This document shows positions 36,737 through 45,618 of a stretch of DNA of 64,000 nt, piece by piece; position 1 is the stretch's first letter; each line of letters opens with the position of its first letter. Source of the stretch: an uncultured Caulobacter sp. (GTDB lineage: Bacteria > Pseudomonadota > Alphaproteobacteria > Caulobacterales > Caulobacteraceae); contig NZ_CAMQSF010000006.1 in the NCBI RefSeq assembly GCF_947036865.1, positions 1 to 64,000 of the forward strand, given 5' to 3'. The notes under the pieces were generated by a model. That model worked only from the letters and a program-made list of their open reading frames with translations. It was not told the origin of the DNA and ran no database searches. Made by a program: the position numbers and the translations under genes.

Positions 36737-38404
36737 TCAGGCCGCCACGGCCTGTTTGGCGTCGGCCAGGATCATCGCCGCGCCCTTCTCGCCGATCATG
36801 ATCGAGGGGGCGTTGGTGTTGCCCGAGATCAGGCGCGGCATGATCGAGGCGTCCACCACGCGCAGGCCCTCGACGCCGCGCACGCGCAGCTGGGCGTCGA
36901 CCACGGCCATCGGGCCGTTGCCCATCTGGCACGAGCCCACGGGGTGATAGAGCGTCGAGCCGGTCTGGCGGGCGAAGTCCAGCAGCTGCTCGTCGGTGGT
37001 CACGTCGGGACCGGGGTTCATCTCGTGGTCGACATACTGGGCGATGGCGGGCTGGGAGCCGATCTTGCGCGCCCACTTCAGGCCCGCGACCGTGACCTCC
37101 TGGTCCAGCGGATCGGCCAGGTAGTTGGCGAAGATGGCCGGATAGGCGGCCGGATCGGCCGACTTGATGCGGATGTGGCCGCGGCTTTCCGGCCGCAGCT
37201 GGCAGGGGGCGATGGTCATGCCCGGCGCGCCCTCCAGCTCCATCTTCTGCTCGGTGAACAGCTTCTCCAGGTCCATGGTGGCCGGCAGGATGTGGAACTG
37301 GATGTCCGGCCCCGCCAAATCCGGACGGGATTTGCAGAAGGCGGCCACGTGGGCGGCCGACAGGGTCAGAAGGCCCTTGCGGAACAGCAGGTACTTCATG
37401 GCCTCGGCGGCCAGACGCCCGCCCTTGCTCTGCTCGTTGACCGAGATCGTGCCAGACTTCAGGCGGTAGCGGACGGCGACGAGGTAGTGGTCCTGCAGGT
37501 TCTCGCCGACCCCCGGCAGGTCGGCGACGACCGGGATCCCGTGCTCGCGCAGCAGGGCGCCGGGACCGACGCCGGACAGCTGCAGCAGCTGCGGCGAGTT
37601 GATCGCGCCGCCGGCCAGGATGACCTCGCCGCGCGCCATGACCACGCGGCGCTGGCCGTTCTGGACGAACTCGACGCCGACGGCGCGCTTGCCCTCGAAC
37701 AGGACGCGGCTGGCCAGGGCGTTGGTCTCGACCTTCAGATTGGGTCGGTTCATGGCCGGATGCAGATAGGCGACGGCGGACGAGCAGCGCGCGCCGTTCT
37801 TCTGGGTCACCTGGTACCAGGTCGCGCCCTCCTGGTCGGGGCCGTTGAGGTCGGCGTAGCGCGGAATGCCCGCCTGGTCGCAGGCCTCGATCAGGGCCTC
37901 GGAGATCGGGTGGACGTCGCGCATGTCGGCGACGTTCAGCGGCCCGCCGGTGGCGTGCAGGTCGCAGGCGCCGCGCTCCTGGTTCTGGGCCTTGCGGAAA
38001 TAGGGCAGGACATCGTCCCAGGCCCAGCCCTCGCAGCCCAGCTGCCGCCAGCCGTCATAGTCGGCCGCCTGGCCGCGCACATAGAGCATGGCGTTGATCG
38101 AGGACGAGCCGCCCAGCACCTTGCCGCGCGGCCAGACGTGGACGCGGCCGCCGGTGCCGGGGTCGGGCTCGGTGGTGTAGAGCCAGTTGACCTTGGGATC
38201 CTTCAGGGTCGACGAGTAGCCGACCGGGATGTGGATCATCAGGTTCGAGCCGAACTGGGAAAGGTTCTTGGTCGGACGATCGTCGCCGCCGGCCTCCAGC
38301 AGGACCACCTTGAACCGGCCGCCCTCCGACAGCCGCGCCGCCAGCACGCAACCCGCCGATCCCGCGCCCACGACCACGTAGTCTGCCTCGATGATCCCCG
38401 CCAT
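36737..38404 (-). CDS. GMC-family FAD-dependent oxidoreductase
   Basis: 555 residues with N-terminal FAD motif [18 protein letters not shown], signature [35 protein letters not shown] and C-terminal catalytic [10 protein letters not shown] plus [15 protein letters not shown] (second His replaced by Asn in this position, as in many bacterial GMC enzymes). Choline-dehydrogenase/AlkJ-like alcohol oxidation is expected. It is divergent from the P450 gene at 38563, a natural partner for oxidising a hydroxylated substrate further. Confidence 0.9.
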   Translation of the reverse strand: MAGIIEADYVVVGAGSAGCVLAARLSEGGRFKVVLLEAGGDDRPTKNLSQFGSNLMIHIPVGYSSTLKDPKVNWLYTTEPDPGTGGRVHVWPRGKVLGGSSSINAMLYVRGQAADYDGWRQLGCEGWAWDDVLPYFRKAQNQERGACDLHATGGPLNVADMRDVHPISEALIEACDQAGIPRYADLNGPDQEGATWYQVTQKNGARCSSAVAYLHPAMNRPNLKVETNALASRVLFEGKRAVGVEFVQNGQRRVVMARGEVILAGGAINSPQLLQLSGVGPGALLREHGIPVVADLPGVGENLQDHYLVAVRYRLKSGTISVNEQSKGGRLAAEAMKYLLFRKGLLTLSAAHVAAFCKSRPDLAGPDIQFHILPATMDLEKLFTEQKMELEGAPGMTIAPCQLRPESRGHIRIKSADPAAYPAIFANYLADPLDQEVTVAGLKWARKIGSQPAIAQYVDHEMNPGPDVTTDEQLLDFARQTGSTLYHPVGSCQMGNGPMAVVDAQLRVRGVEGLRVVDASIMPRLISGNTNAPSIMIGEKGAAMILADAKQAVAA

Positions 38405-38562
38405 CGCTCTCTCCCTTTGGCCGTCCGCGTGTGCCCCGCGTGATCGGCGTTCAGTTGGCAGGATGCGCGCAGGTTTCGCGGTTGCGCAAGTTGCCGTCGC
38501 GGCGCCGTTGGCGCTTTGGGTTTCCCGGGTATCGTCGCGGCCAACAACCAGGGAGGCGTGAG

Positions 38563-39897
38563 ATGGACCTGATCAGCCAGACGGTGGTGGACGGCGTGGC
38601 CGGGCCGGGCGCGCCGCCGACCTATCCGACCCTCGCCGACGTCGATCTCGCCGACATCTTCCGCTTTACCGGCGGCCAGCCCTGGGCCGACTTCGCCCGC
38701 ATGCGCGAGCAGGCGCCGGTGATGTGGCATCCGGAGCCCTTTGGCGGACCGGGTTTCTGGGCGCTAACCCGCTACGAGGACGTCCACCGGGTCAATGGCG
38801 ATCCGGAGACCTTCTCGTCGCAACGCGGCGGCATCCTGATGTCGATGGGCGCGCCCGAGAAGCGGCACGCGCTGCTGTTCCGCGCCTCGATGGACACGAT
38901 GATCAATCTCGACGCGCCGCATCACCTGCAGCTGCGCCGCGAGCACATGCCCTATTTCACCCCGGCCTATCTGCGCGGCCTGACCGAGCGGGTGAAGGGT
39001 GAGGTGACCCGGCTGCTCGACGGCATGGAGCCGCTGTTGAAGGACGGCGCCGAGATCGACATAGTCGAGCACTTCAGCTCGGTCCTGCCGCTGTTCACCC
39101 TCTGCGAAATCCTGGGCGTGCCGCCCGAGGATCGGCCCAAGTTCCTGACCTGGATGCACTATCTGGAGCGCGCCCAGGACCTGGCGGTGAAGCAGGCCAA
39201 CGCGCCGATGCAGCCGACGCTGGAGCTCATGCAGTTCGTCATGGACTTCAACAACAACGTCGAGGAGATGTTCGACTACGGTCGCGCGATGCTGAAGAAG
39301 CGTCGCGAGGACCCGAAGGAGGACCTGATGACCGCCATCGCGCGCGCCCAGGTCGACGGGGCCCTGCTGGCCGACGAATATCTGGACGGCTCCTGGCTGC
39401 TGATCGTGTTCGCGGGGAACGACACGACGCGCAACACCCTTTCGGGGTCGATGAAGCTGCTGACCGAGTTCCCGGAGCAGAAGGCCCGGCTGATCGCCGA
39501 TCCGTCGCTGCTGCCCGGCGCGGTGGACGAGTTCATCCGCATGGTCAGCCCGGTGATCTACATGCGCCGCACCGCCGCCCGCGACGCCGAGGTCAACGGC
39601 CAGCTGATCCGCGAGGGCGAGAAGGTGATCATGTATTACGGCGCGGCCAACCGCGATCCGGCGATGTTCGAGAACCCTGACCAGCTGGACGTCACCCGCG
39701 CCAATGCCGGCAAGCACATCGCCTTCGGCTATGGCCCCCACACCTGCATCGGCAAGCGTGTCGCCCAGATCCAGCTGGAGGAGGCCTATCGCCAGATCCT
39801 GGCGCGCTTCCCGGACCTGACCTGGACCGGGAACATCGAGATCGCGCCGAACAACTTCGTGCACGCGATCAGCAAGCTTGGGGTGCGGCGGGGGTAG
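38563..39897 (+). CDS. Cytochrome P450
   Basis: 444 residues from ATG 38563, with GGGAGG upstream. I-helix AGNDTTRN, ExxR in DEFIRMVSPV, and haem-binding FGYGPHTCIGKRVAQIQ are intact. There is no membrane anchor, so it is a soluble bacterial class I type needing a ferredoxin. The resemblance is to terpenoid/steroid-acting CYPs. It probably hydroxylates a hydrophobic substrate that is then oxidised by the divergent GMC enzyme, activated to CoA and degraded by ECH/MaoC. No ferredoxin gene is seen nearby. Confidence 0.92.
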   Translation: MDLISQTVVDGVAGPGAPPTYPTLADVDLADIFRFTGGQPWADFARMREQAPVMWHPEPFGGPGFWALTRYEDVHRVNGDPETFSSQRGGILMSMGAPEKRHALLFRASMDTMINLDAPHHLQLRREHMPYFTPAYLRGLTERVKGEVTRLLDGMEPLLKDGAEIDIVEHFSSVLPLFTLCEILGVPPEDRPKFLTWMHYLERAQDLAVKQANAPMQPTLELMQFVMDFNNNVEEMFDYGRAMLKKRREDPKEDLMTAIARAQVDGALLADEYLDGSWLLIVFAGNDTTRNTLSGSMKLLTEFPEQKARLIADPSLLPGAVDEFIRMVSPVIYMRRTAARDAEVNGQLIREGEKVIMYYGAANRDPAMFENPDQLDVTRANAGKHIAFGYGPHTCIGKRVAQIQLEEAYRQILARFPDLTWTGNIEIAPNNFVHAISKLGVRRG

Positions 39898-39902
39898 GTT
39901 TT

Positions 39903-40032
39903 CCTTCTCCCCTTGCGGGAGAAGGTGGCCGCGAAGCGGTCGGATGAGGGGTTGAAAACCCTATCCGGATAGCGACGCGCGACCCCTCATCCGTCGCCTT
40001 GCGGCGACACCTTCTCCCGCAAGGGGAGAAGG
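39903..40032. repeat. Long palindromic element, 25-bp perfect arms
   Basis: The 25-base arm at 39903-39927 is exactly repeated inverted at 40008-40032. Inner pairs include ATGAGGGGT/ACCCCTCAT. This forms a 130-base cruciform-capable element between the P450 and enoyl-CoA hydratase genes. Confidence 0.85.
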
Positions 40033-40085
40033 GATTGCTCCGATTTCATACACATGTTTGGATCGCTCCAGCCAAGGAGATCACC

Positions 40086-40970
40086 ATGTCGCAGCCGACC
40101 TTCGAGACCCTGCTCTACGCCGTCGAGGACGGGGTCGCGACGATCACCCTGAACCGTCCCGACCGGATGAACGCCTTCACCGCCCGGATGATGAAGGACC
40201 TGATCGAGGTGTTCGACGTCACCGACGCCGACGACGCCGTCAAGGCGGTGATCGTGACCGGCGCCGGGCGGGCCTTCTGCGCCGGGGCGGATCTGGGCGC
40301 GGGCGGCGCCACCTTCGACCGCACCTCGCCCCAGGCCCTGGAGCGCGAGGAAGGCAAGGTCGGCGACATCTATCGCGACGGCGGCGGCCGCGTGACCCTG
40401 CGGATGTACGACAGCCTGAAGCCGATCATCGGCGCGATCAACGGCGCGGCCGTGGGCGTGGGCGTGACGATGCAGCTGCCGATGGACATCCGCCTGGCCT
40501 CGACCGAGGCCAAGTTCGGCTTCGTCTTCGCGCGCCGGGGCATCAATCCGGAAGCCGCCTCGAGCTGGTTCCTGCCGCGTCTCGTCGGCCTGCAGACGGC
40601 GCTGGAGTGGTGCTACACCGGCCGGGTCTTCCCGGCGTCGGAGGCGCTGGAGAAGGGGCTGGTCCGCTCGCTGCACGCGCCCGACGACCTGCTGCCCGCC
40701 GCTCGGGCCCTGGCCCGCGAGATCGCCGACAACACCGCGCCGGTCTCGGTGGCCCTGACGCGCCAGCTCCTGTGGCGCATGGCCGGGGCGAGCCACCCGA
40801 TGGAGGCCCACAAGGCCGACAGCCGCGCCATTCAGTCGCGCGGCGCCTCCGGCGACGCCAAGGAGGGCGTGACCTCGTTCCTGGAAAAGCGCGCGCCGGT
40901 CTATCCGAACAAGGTCTCGACCGACCTGCCGGACATCTGGCCGGAGTGGGAAGAGCCCGCCTTCCGCTAG
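40086..40970 (+). CDS. Enoyl-CoA hydratase/isomerase
   Basis: 294 residues from ATG 40086 with AAGGAG upstream. It is a crotonase: TITLNRPDRMNAFTARM, the oxyanion loops GRAFCAGADLG and PIIGAINGAAVGVGVT, and the catalytic region FGFVFARRGINPEAASSWFLPRLVG with Glu. This is close to PaaG/ECH-type hydratases with extended C-terminus. It follows the P450 gene across the palindromic element. Confidence 0.92.
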   Translation: MSQPTFETLLYAVEDGVATITLNRPDRMNAFTARMMKDLIEVFDVTDADDAVKAVIVTGAGRAFCAGADLGAGGATFDRTSPQALEREEGKVGDIYRDGGGRVTLRMYDSLKPIIGAINGAAVGVGVTMQLPMDIRLASTEAKFGFVFARRGINPEAASSWFLPRLVGLQTALEWCYTGRVFPASEALEKGLVRSLHAPDDLLPAARALAREIADNTAPVSVALTRQLLWRMAGASHPMEAHKADSRAIQSRGASGDAKEGVTSFLEKRAPVYPNKVSTDLPDIWPEWEEPAFR

Positions 40971-40981
40971 ACGCTCAAGAT

Positions 40982-41110
40982 CTCTCCTCCCCTTTTGGGG
41001 GAGGGGACCGCCGAAGGCGGTGGAGGGGGACAGCGCCGCGCCATCGCGTGATGACCAGCCCCCTCCGTCCCACCGCGTCCGCGGCGATCCGCCTCCCCGG
41101 AAGGGGGAGG
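40982..41110. repeat. Dispersed palindrome, CTCCTCCCC family
   Basis: CTCCTCCCC (40982-40990) faces GGGGAGGAG (41102-41110); inner GGAGGGGG/CCCCCTCC pairs nest inside. It sits between the enoyl-CoA hydratase and DUF2336 genes; related to 4681-4703. Confidence 0.8.
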
Positions 41111-41163
41111 AGAACGCCCGTCCGCTCACCCCCCGTTAATCACGATCTGGTCTGCTCCGCGGG

Positions 41164-42387
41164 ATGAGCGAAGCCGCGCCGATGTCGTCGTTTGGAGAGC
41201 CGCCGGCCGCGAAGGCCGCGCCGCGCTCGCGCACGACCCTGCTCAAGCGGCTCGCCGACGTCGTCTGCCTGCCGACCAGCCGGATCAACGCCTTCGAGCG
41301 CGCGATGACCGCCGACCTGCTGGTCGAGATGCTGCGCGACGCCAATATCGACGAGCGCGAGAAGGTGGCGCGCCGCCTGGCCATGCTGAACGAAATGCCG
41401 GGCGTTCTGGTGCGCCTGCTGCTGCGCGACGAGCTGCCGGTGGCGCGGGCGCTGCTGGTCGACGCCGAGAAGCTGTCCGACGCCGACCTGATCAGCTGCC
41501 TCTACCAGACCTCGACGGATCACCGCCGGCTGATCGCCCAGCGGCGCGGGGTCAGCGAGGTGGTGGCCGACGCCCTGATCGACATGGGCGAGCCGGCGGT
41601 CATCGAGACCCTGCTGCGCAACGATCTGGTCAAGATCAGCCATCAGGGGGTGGAGAACATCGTCGCGGCCACGCGCGACGCGCCCTATCTGATCCCGCTG
41701 CTGCTGCGTCGGGCCGAGCTGCGGCCCAGCCATGCCTATGTGATGTTCTGGTGGGCCGACGCCGAGGCGCGACGGACGATCCTGCAGCGCTTCGCGGTGT
41801 CGCGCGAGATCCTGCAGGAGGCGGTCGGCGACGTCTTCGCCCTGGCCTCGGCCGAGGGCTGGCAGGACCCGCTGTCGCGCAAGGCCCTGCAGTTCATCGA
41901 GCGTCGCCAGCGCAACCGCGCCGCCATCGCCAAGAGCCCCTTCGCCAGCCTGGACGAGGCGGTGACGGCCGCGGAGGCCGGCATCACCCGCGAGATCGCC
42001 GAGGAAATCTCCTACCTGTCGGGCCTCAAGCCGATGACCGGCGCCAAGATCTTCACCGATCCGGGCGGCGAGCCGCTGGCCATTCTCTGCAAGGCCACGG
42101 GCCTGCCGCGCGTCTGCGTCCGCCAGCTGTGGCGCGGTCTGCGCCGCCAGGACGTCGACCGCAGCGGCCAGACCGATCATGCGCTGGAGCGCGTGCTGAC
42201 GGTCTACGACATGATCGCCGTCGATCGCGCCCAGACGGTATTGCGCTACTGGAACTGGTCGCTGACCTCGGCCCTGACCCCCGCGTTGCTGAAGGCCATA
42301 CGAGAAGGCGACGAAGCCGCGGTCGACGAATACTCGGCTCCACAGCGCGCGGCCATGCTGGCGCTGTCGCGCGACTTCGGCCGATGA
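41164..42387 (+). CDS. DUF2336 protein
   Basis: 407 residues, all helical, with HEAT-like repeats (FERAMTADLLVEMLRDANIDEREKVARRLAML, then RVLRQEL-like units) that match DUF2336 of alphaproteobacteria. No catalytic motif is seen. It lies upstream of mucR2 in the same direction, 225 bases away. It is unlikely to be in the same transcript. Confidence 0.8.
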   Translation: MSEAAPMSSFGEPPAAKAAPRSRTTLLKRLADVVCLPTSRINAFERAMTADLLVEMLRDANIDEREKVARRLAMLNEMPGVLVRLLLRDELPVARALLVDAEKLSDADLISCLYQTSTDHRRLIAQRRGVSEVVADALIDMGEPAVIETLLRNDLVKISHQGVENIVAATRDAPYLIPLLLRRAELRPSHAYVMFWWADAEARRTILQRFAVSREILQEAVGDVFALASAEGWQDPLSRKALQFIERRQRNRAAIAKSPFASLDEAVTAAEAGITREIAEEISYLSGLKPMTGAKIFTDPGGEPLAILCKATGLPRVCVRQLWRGLRRQDVDRSGQTDHALERVLTVYDMIAVDRAQTVLRYWNWSLTSALTPALLKAIREGDEAAVDEYSAPQRAAMLALSRDFGR

Positions 42388-42612
42388 CTACGGATATTTC
42401 CGGGTTCCGAGACCGGGCCATTCGGCCAGGTTCATGAACTTGCCGGCCACAACTCAATTTGAGGCGCGTCATGACGGCGCCGCGAACACTAGGTTTCTAC
42501 GGTCGATCTCTTTGAGGCGGCGTATTGCTCGTCGCCGACAATGTTTGTATGCAGCCGTACACTGATCTGTGAATCGGTTGCATCAACAATAGTTTGTCGA
42601 CGGGCGAGACGT

Positions 42613-43032
42613 ATGGAAGATCAATCCGACCTGATCGAGATGACGGCGGGAATCGTATCCGCCTATGTCGGCAACAACATGGTCGCGACCGCCGACCTGC
42701 CGGCCCTGATCAAGCAAGTGCACGCCGCCCTGACCACCGTCGGGGCGCCCGCCGCCGAGCCGGCCCAGGCGCCCAAGGAGCCGGCCGTGCCGATCAAGAA
42801 GTCGGTCACGCCCGATTTCCTGATCTGCCTGGAGGACGGCCGCAAGTTCAAGTCGCTGAAGCGTCACCTGCGCACCAAGTACGACATGACCCCCGAGGAG
42901 TATCGCGCCAAGTGGGGTCTGCCCAAGGATTACCCGATGGTGGCGCCGAACTACGCCGAGGCGCGGTCGAGCCTGGCCAAGCAGATGGGCCTGGGCCAGG
43001 GCGGTCGCAAACCGCCGCGCAAGGCGAAATAG
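42613..43032 (+). CDS. mucR2: MucR/Ros-family transcriptional regulator, second paralogue
   Basis: 139 residues from ATG 42613. N-terminal MEDQSDLIEMTAGIVSAYVGNN matches paralogue 1. The DNA-binding domain is ICLEDGRKFKSLKRHLRTKYDMTPEEYRAKWGLPKDYPMVAPNYAEARS. It keeps the first Ros cysteine, has Asp for the second and Lys instead of the second His. The terminal GRKPPRKAK tail is basic. It is followed by mopJ. In C. crescentus MucR1/MucR2 repress S-phase-blocked G1 genes; the symbol is from recollection of that locus. Confidence 0.87.
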   Translation: MEDQSDLIEMTAGIVSAYVGNNMVATADLPALIKQVHAALTTVGAPAAEPAQAPKEPAVPIKKSVTPDFLICLEDGRKFKSLKRHLRTKYDMTPEEYRAKWGLPKDYPMVAPNYAEARSSLAKQMGLGQGGRKPPRKAK

Positions 43033-43080
43033 CCGAGTCGGAACAAAAGCTTGGCCTCGCGGCCGGCGAATTTTTCCAGG

Positions 43081-43117
43081 CGCCCGTCGTCCGAACCCGG
43101 ACGACGGGCGTTGTCTT
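43081..43117 (+). terminator. Rho-independent terminator of mucR2
   Basis: CGCCCGTCGTCCG (43081-43093) and CGGACGACGGGCG (43098-43110) form a perfect 13-bp stem with an AACC loop, followed by TTGTCTTT. Confidence 0.88.
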
Positions 43118-43125
43118 TGGCGATT

Positions 43126-43230
43126 GACTCCAAATGTGAATCTTGTCGCGCGACATGTTTTTCACTTGCCGCCGATTCGTTCCTTAAGCGATAGTGAATC
43201 GAAGTGATTCCAAAGGCTTGTTAAGGACTC
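43126..43230. promoter_or_regulatory. Six GANTC (CcrM) sites ahead of mopJ
   Basis: GANTC occurs at 43126, 43138, 43174, 43196, 43206 and 43226. GANTC is methylated by CcrM and read by GcrA in Caulobacter. The density is much greater than elsewhere in this window and fits cell-cycle-controlled transcription of mopJ. Confidence 0.7.
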
Positions 43231-43235
43231 TGAAG

Positions 43236-43724
43236 ATGTCCGCGCAATTGAGCGCATCCGCCACGGCGGCCCGCGCTCACCAGGAGATGTTCGCCTACTG
43301 GGCGTCCCTCCGACGGGGGGCGAGCCTCCCGGCGCGCGTCGACGTGCAGCCTTCGAGCATGAAGCGGCTGCTGCCCACGGTCAGCCTGATCGACGTCATG
43401 CGCGAGCCGCGGGACTACCGCCTGCGCCTAGCGGGCACCGGCCTCTACGGCGTCTACGGGCGCGAGATCACCGGCCGGACCTTGAACGAGGTCTATAACA
43501 CCGCCGCCGCCGAATACTGGCGCAAGGAGCTGGACAAGGTAGTCGACGAGCGCCGTCCCGGCGTCGGCGTCCACAGCCTGGCCTGGCGTGGCGCGCCGCA
43601 CATGTCGATCCTGTGGCTGCGTCTGCCGCTGGCCAGCAACGGCAAGGACGTCGACATGATCCTGGGCTACGACGCCGTGGTCGGCGCGGCGGCCGAGGGC
43701 GTCTCGGGCATCCGGGCGGCCTGA
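43236..43724 (+). CDS. mopJ: MopJ-like single-PAS protein
   Basis: 162 residues from ATG 43236. It is a single PAS-type domain (LLPTVSLIDVMREPRDYRLRLAGTGLYGVYGREITGRTLNEV, ILWLRLPLASNGKDVDMILGYDAVVG) with no output domain. It is directly downstream of mucR2, as in C. crescentus, where MopJ is a polar single-PAS protein that promotes re-accumulation of CtrA after the G1/S transition. The gene call is from locus and domain, not an alignment. The six-GANTC promoter fits S-phase induction. Confidence 0.75.
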   Translation: MSAQLSASATAARAHQEMFAYWASLRRGASLPARVDVQPSSMKRLLPTVSLIDVMREPRDYRLRLAGTGLYGVYGREITGRTLNEVYNTAAAEYWRKELDKVVDERRPGVGVHSLAWRGAPHMSILWLRLPLASNGKDVDMILGYDAVVGAAAEGVSGIRAA

Positions 43725-43778
43725 GGGGCTCGTTCTAGAAAAGTTGACGGCTAGGCGCGAGCGATCGACGTTCGCGGA

Positions 43779-44684
43779 ATGACCGTGCTCATTCTCGGCG
43801 CGACAGGGTTCATCGGCCGTCATATCGTCCGCGCGCTTGAGGCCGCGGGCCATGAAGTCGTCGCCGCCAGCCGGCGCGTGGGCTTGGACCGGCGCGACAT
43901 CGGGACCATCAGAGCCTGTATCCGCGAAAAGCGAGTGACCGCGGTCATCGATCTTTTAGCCTACACCGAGGCGGACACGCTCCCGCTGCTGGAAAGCCCG
44001 TGCGACGATGTGGAGCGCTGGGTCATGGCCAGTTCCTGCGATGTCTATCGCAATTACGAGGGCCTGCACCGGAAGTCCTCGCCCGAGCCGATCACGCTCC
44101 TGGGCGAAGACGCGCCGCTGCGCGCTACGCGCTACCCCTACCGCACCGATCCGCCCCGGCCGCCGGCGCACGCTGACGCCTGGATGGACGCCTACGACAA
44201 GATCCCGCTCGAGACCGCGCTGCGGAAACGGCCAGGGCATGTGATCCTTCGCCTGCCCATGATCTTTGGTCCAGGGGACCGGCAGAGACGTTTCCGTTGG
44301 CTGCTGGGTCCGATGCTGGCTTCTCACGAGCGCCTCACCGTCGACCCGACCTGGGCGGCTTGGCGCGCCAGTTACGGCTATGTCGAGGACGTCGCCGACG
44401 CCATCGCAACGGCAACCACGCATCCGGGCTGCGGCGGGCGGACGTTCAATATCGGCGGCATGGAAACGCCGGATCATCGCGGCTGGATCGATCGGTTCGC
44501 GGAGCGGCTCGACTGGCGAGGAGCGGTGGTTGAAACGCCGTCGCGCGGGCCGCTGGCCGCGCTCGATTTGTCTTATCCGCTCGTGCTCGATACGCGTGCT
44601 TTTCGCGAATGCTGCGCTTGGAAGGAGCCAACGCCGCTGGCGACCGCCCTGGAGCGGACCATCGCCGACGAGCGGGACCGTTAG
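43779..44684 (+). CDS. NAD-dependent epimerase/dehydratase-like SDR
   Basis: 301 residues, extended SDR fold: N-terminal MTVLILGATGFIGRHIVRAL and VDRRDIG-like pocket, central VMASSCDVYRNYEG, and C-terminal domain with RASYGYVEDVADAI. The expected Y-x-x-x-K is not in register: AYDKIPLE has Tyr two residues before the Lys, so catalysis may be altered or the function may be non-epimerase. Substrate is unknown. It is convergent with ribokinase, overlapping by 4 bases. Confidence 0.75.
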   Translation: MTVLILGATGFIGRHIVRALEAAGHEVVAASRRVGLDRRDIGTIRACIREKRVTAVIDLLAYTEADTLPLLESPCDDVERWVMASSCDVYRNYEGLHRKSSPEPITLLGEDAPLRATRYPYRTDPPRPPAHADAWMDAYDKIPLETALRKRPGHVILRLPMIFGPGDRQRRFRWLLGPMLASHERLTVDPTWAAWRASYGYVEDVADAIATATTHPGCGGRTFNIGGMETPDHRGWIDRFAERLDWRGAVVETPSRGPLAALDLSYPLVLDTRAFRECCAWKEPTPLATALERTIADERDR

Positions 44685-45592
44685 CCTTCCAGAAACACCT
44701 CGACCTCGCGCCGGCTGGGCATCGACGGCGCGGCGCCGGCCTTCTGCACCGACAGGGCGGCGGCGGCGTTGGCCAGCTCGACCGCCTCGCGCAGGTCCAT
44801 GCCCGAGGCCAGGGCGGCGGCCAGGGCGCCGCAGAAGCAGTCGCCGGCCCCGACCGTGTCGATCGCCTTGACCTTGCGGCCCTCGATCAGGAACGCCTCG
44901 TCGCGGCGCACGGCGGCGACGCCGGCCGCGCCCAGGGTGACGATGATGATCTGGTCCGGGCGGCTCATCAGCTTGCGCGCGGCGACCGAGACCTCCTCCA
45001 GGCGCACCGGCTCGCGGTCGAGCTTGGCGTAGCTGGCCAGCTCGGTCTGGTTGACGATCAGAATGTCCGTCAGCGGAAACAGGGCCGCGCCCTGCGGCAG
45101 GGCGGGGGCGGCGTTCAGGATCCGCAGCGCGCCCTTGGCCGCGCCCAGGCGGAACAGGGCCTCGATCGCGGTCGGCGGGGTCTCCAGCTGGCATAGCAGC
45201 ACGCGCTGGCCCTCGATCGGCGTGGCCGTGACCTGCTGCGGCGTCACCAGGGCGTTGGCGCCGGCGGTGACGACGATCATGTTCTCGGCGTTGTCGGCCA
45301 CCCAGACGTGGGCCTGGCCGGTCGGGACGCCCTCCAGCTCGGCGACGTCGGCGACCTGAACGCCGTAGCCGGCCAGCTTGGCCTTCAGGCCCGGCCCGTT
45401 GTCGTCGGCCCCGACCGCGCCCATCAGGCGGGTGGCCACGCCCATTCGCGCCGCGGCGACGGCCTGGTTGGCGCCCTTGCCGCCTAGGAACAGGGACAGC
45501 GAGGTTCCCGCGACGGTCTCGCCGGGCCGGGGCAGGTCGTCGACCCGCGCCACCGCGTCGAGATTGATCGAGCCGAGAACGAAAACGGTCAT
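44681..45592 (-). CDS. rbsK: Ribokinase-like PfkB-family sugar kinase
   Basis: 303 residues. PfkB signatures: FLGGKGANQAVAAAR near the N-terminus and IDTVGAGDCFCGALAAALASG near the C-terminus (catalytic Asp). Ribokinase-like VFVLGSINLDAVARVDDLPRPGETV starts the protein. It phosphorylates ribose or a similar sugar. No ribose transporter is adjacent. Specificity is inferred. Confidence 0.82.
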   Translation of the reverse strand: MTVFVLGSINLDAVARVDDLPRPGETVAGTSLSLFLGGKGANQAVAAARMGVATRLMGAVGADDNGPGLKAKLAGYGVQVADVAELEGVPTGQAHVWVADNAENMIVVTAGANALVTPQQVTATPIEGQRVLLCQLETPPTAIEALFRLGAAKGALRILNAAPALPQGAALFPLTDILIVNQTELASYAKLDREPVRLEEVSVAARKLMSRPDQIIIVTLGAAGVAAVRRDEAFLIEGRKVKAIDTVGAGDCFCGALAAALASGMDLREAVELANAAAALSVQKAGAAPSMPSRREVEVFLEG

Positions 45593-45618
45593 GGATGAGG
45601 TCTTCTAAAGAACCGAAA

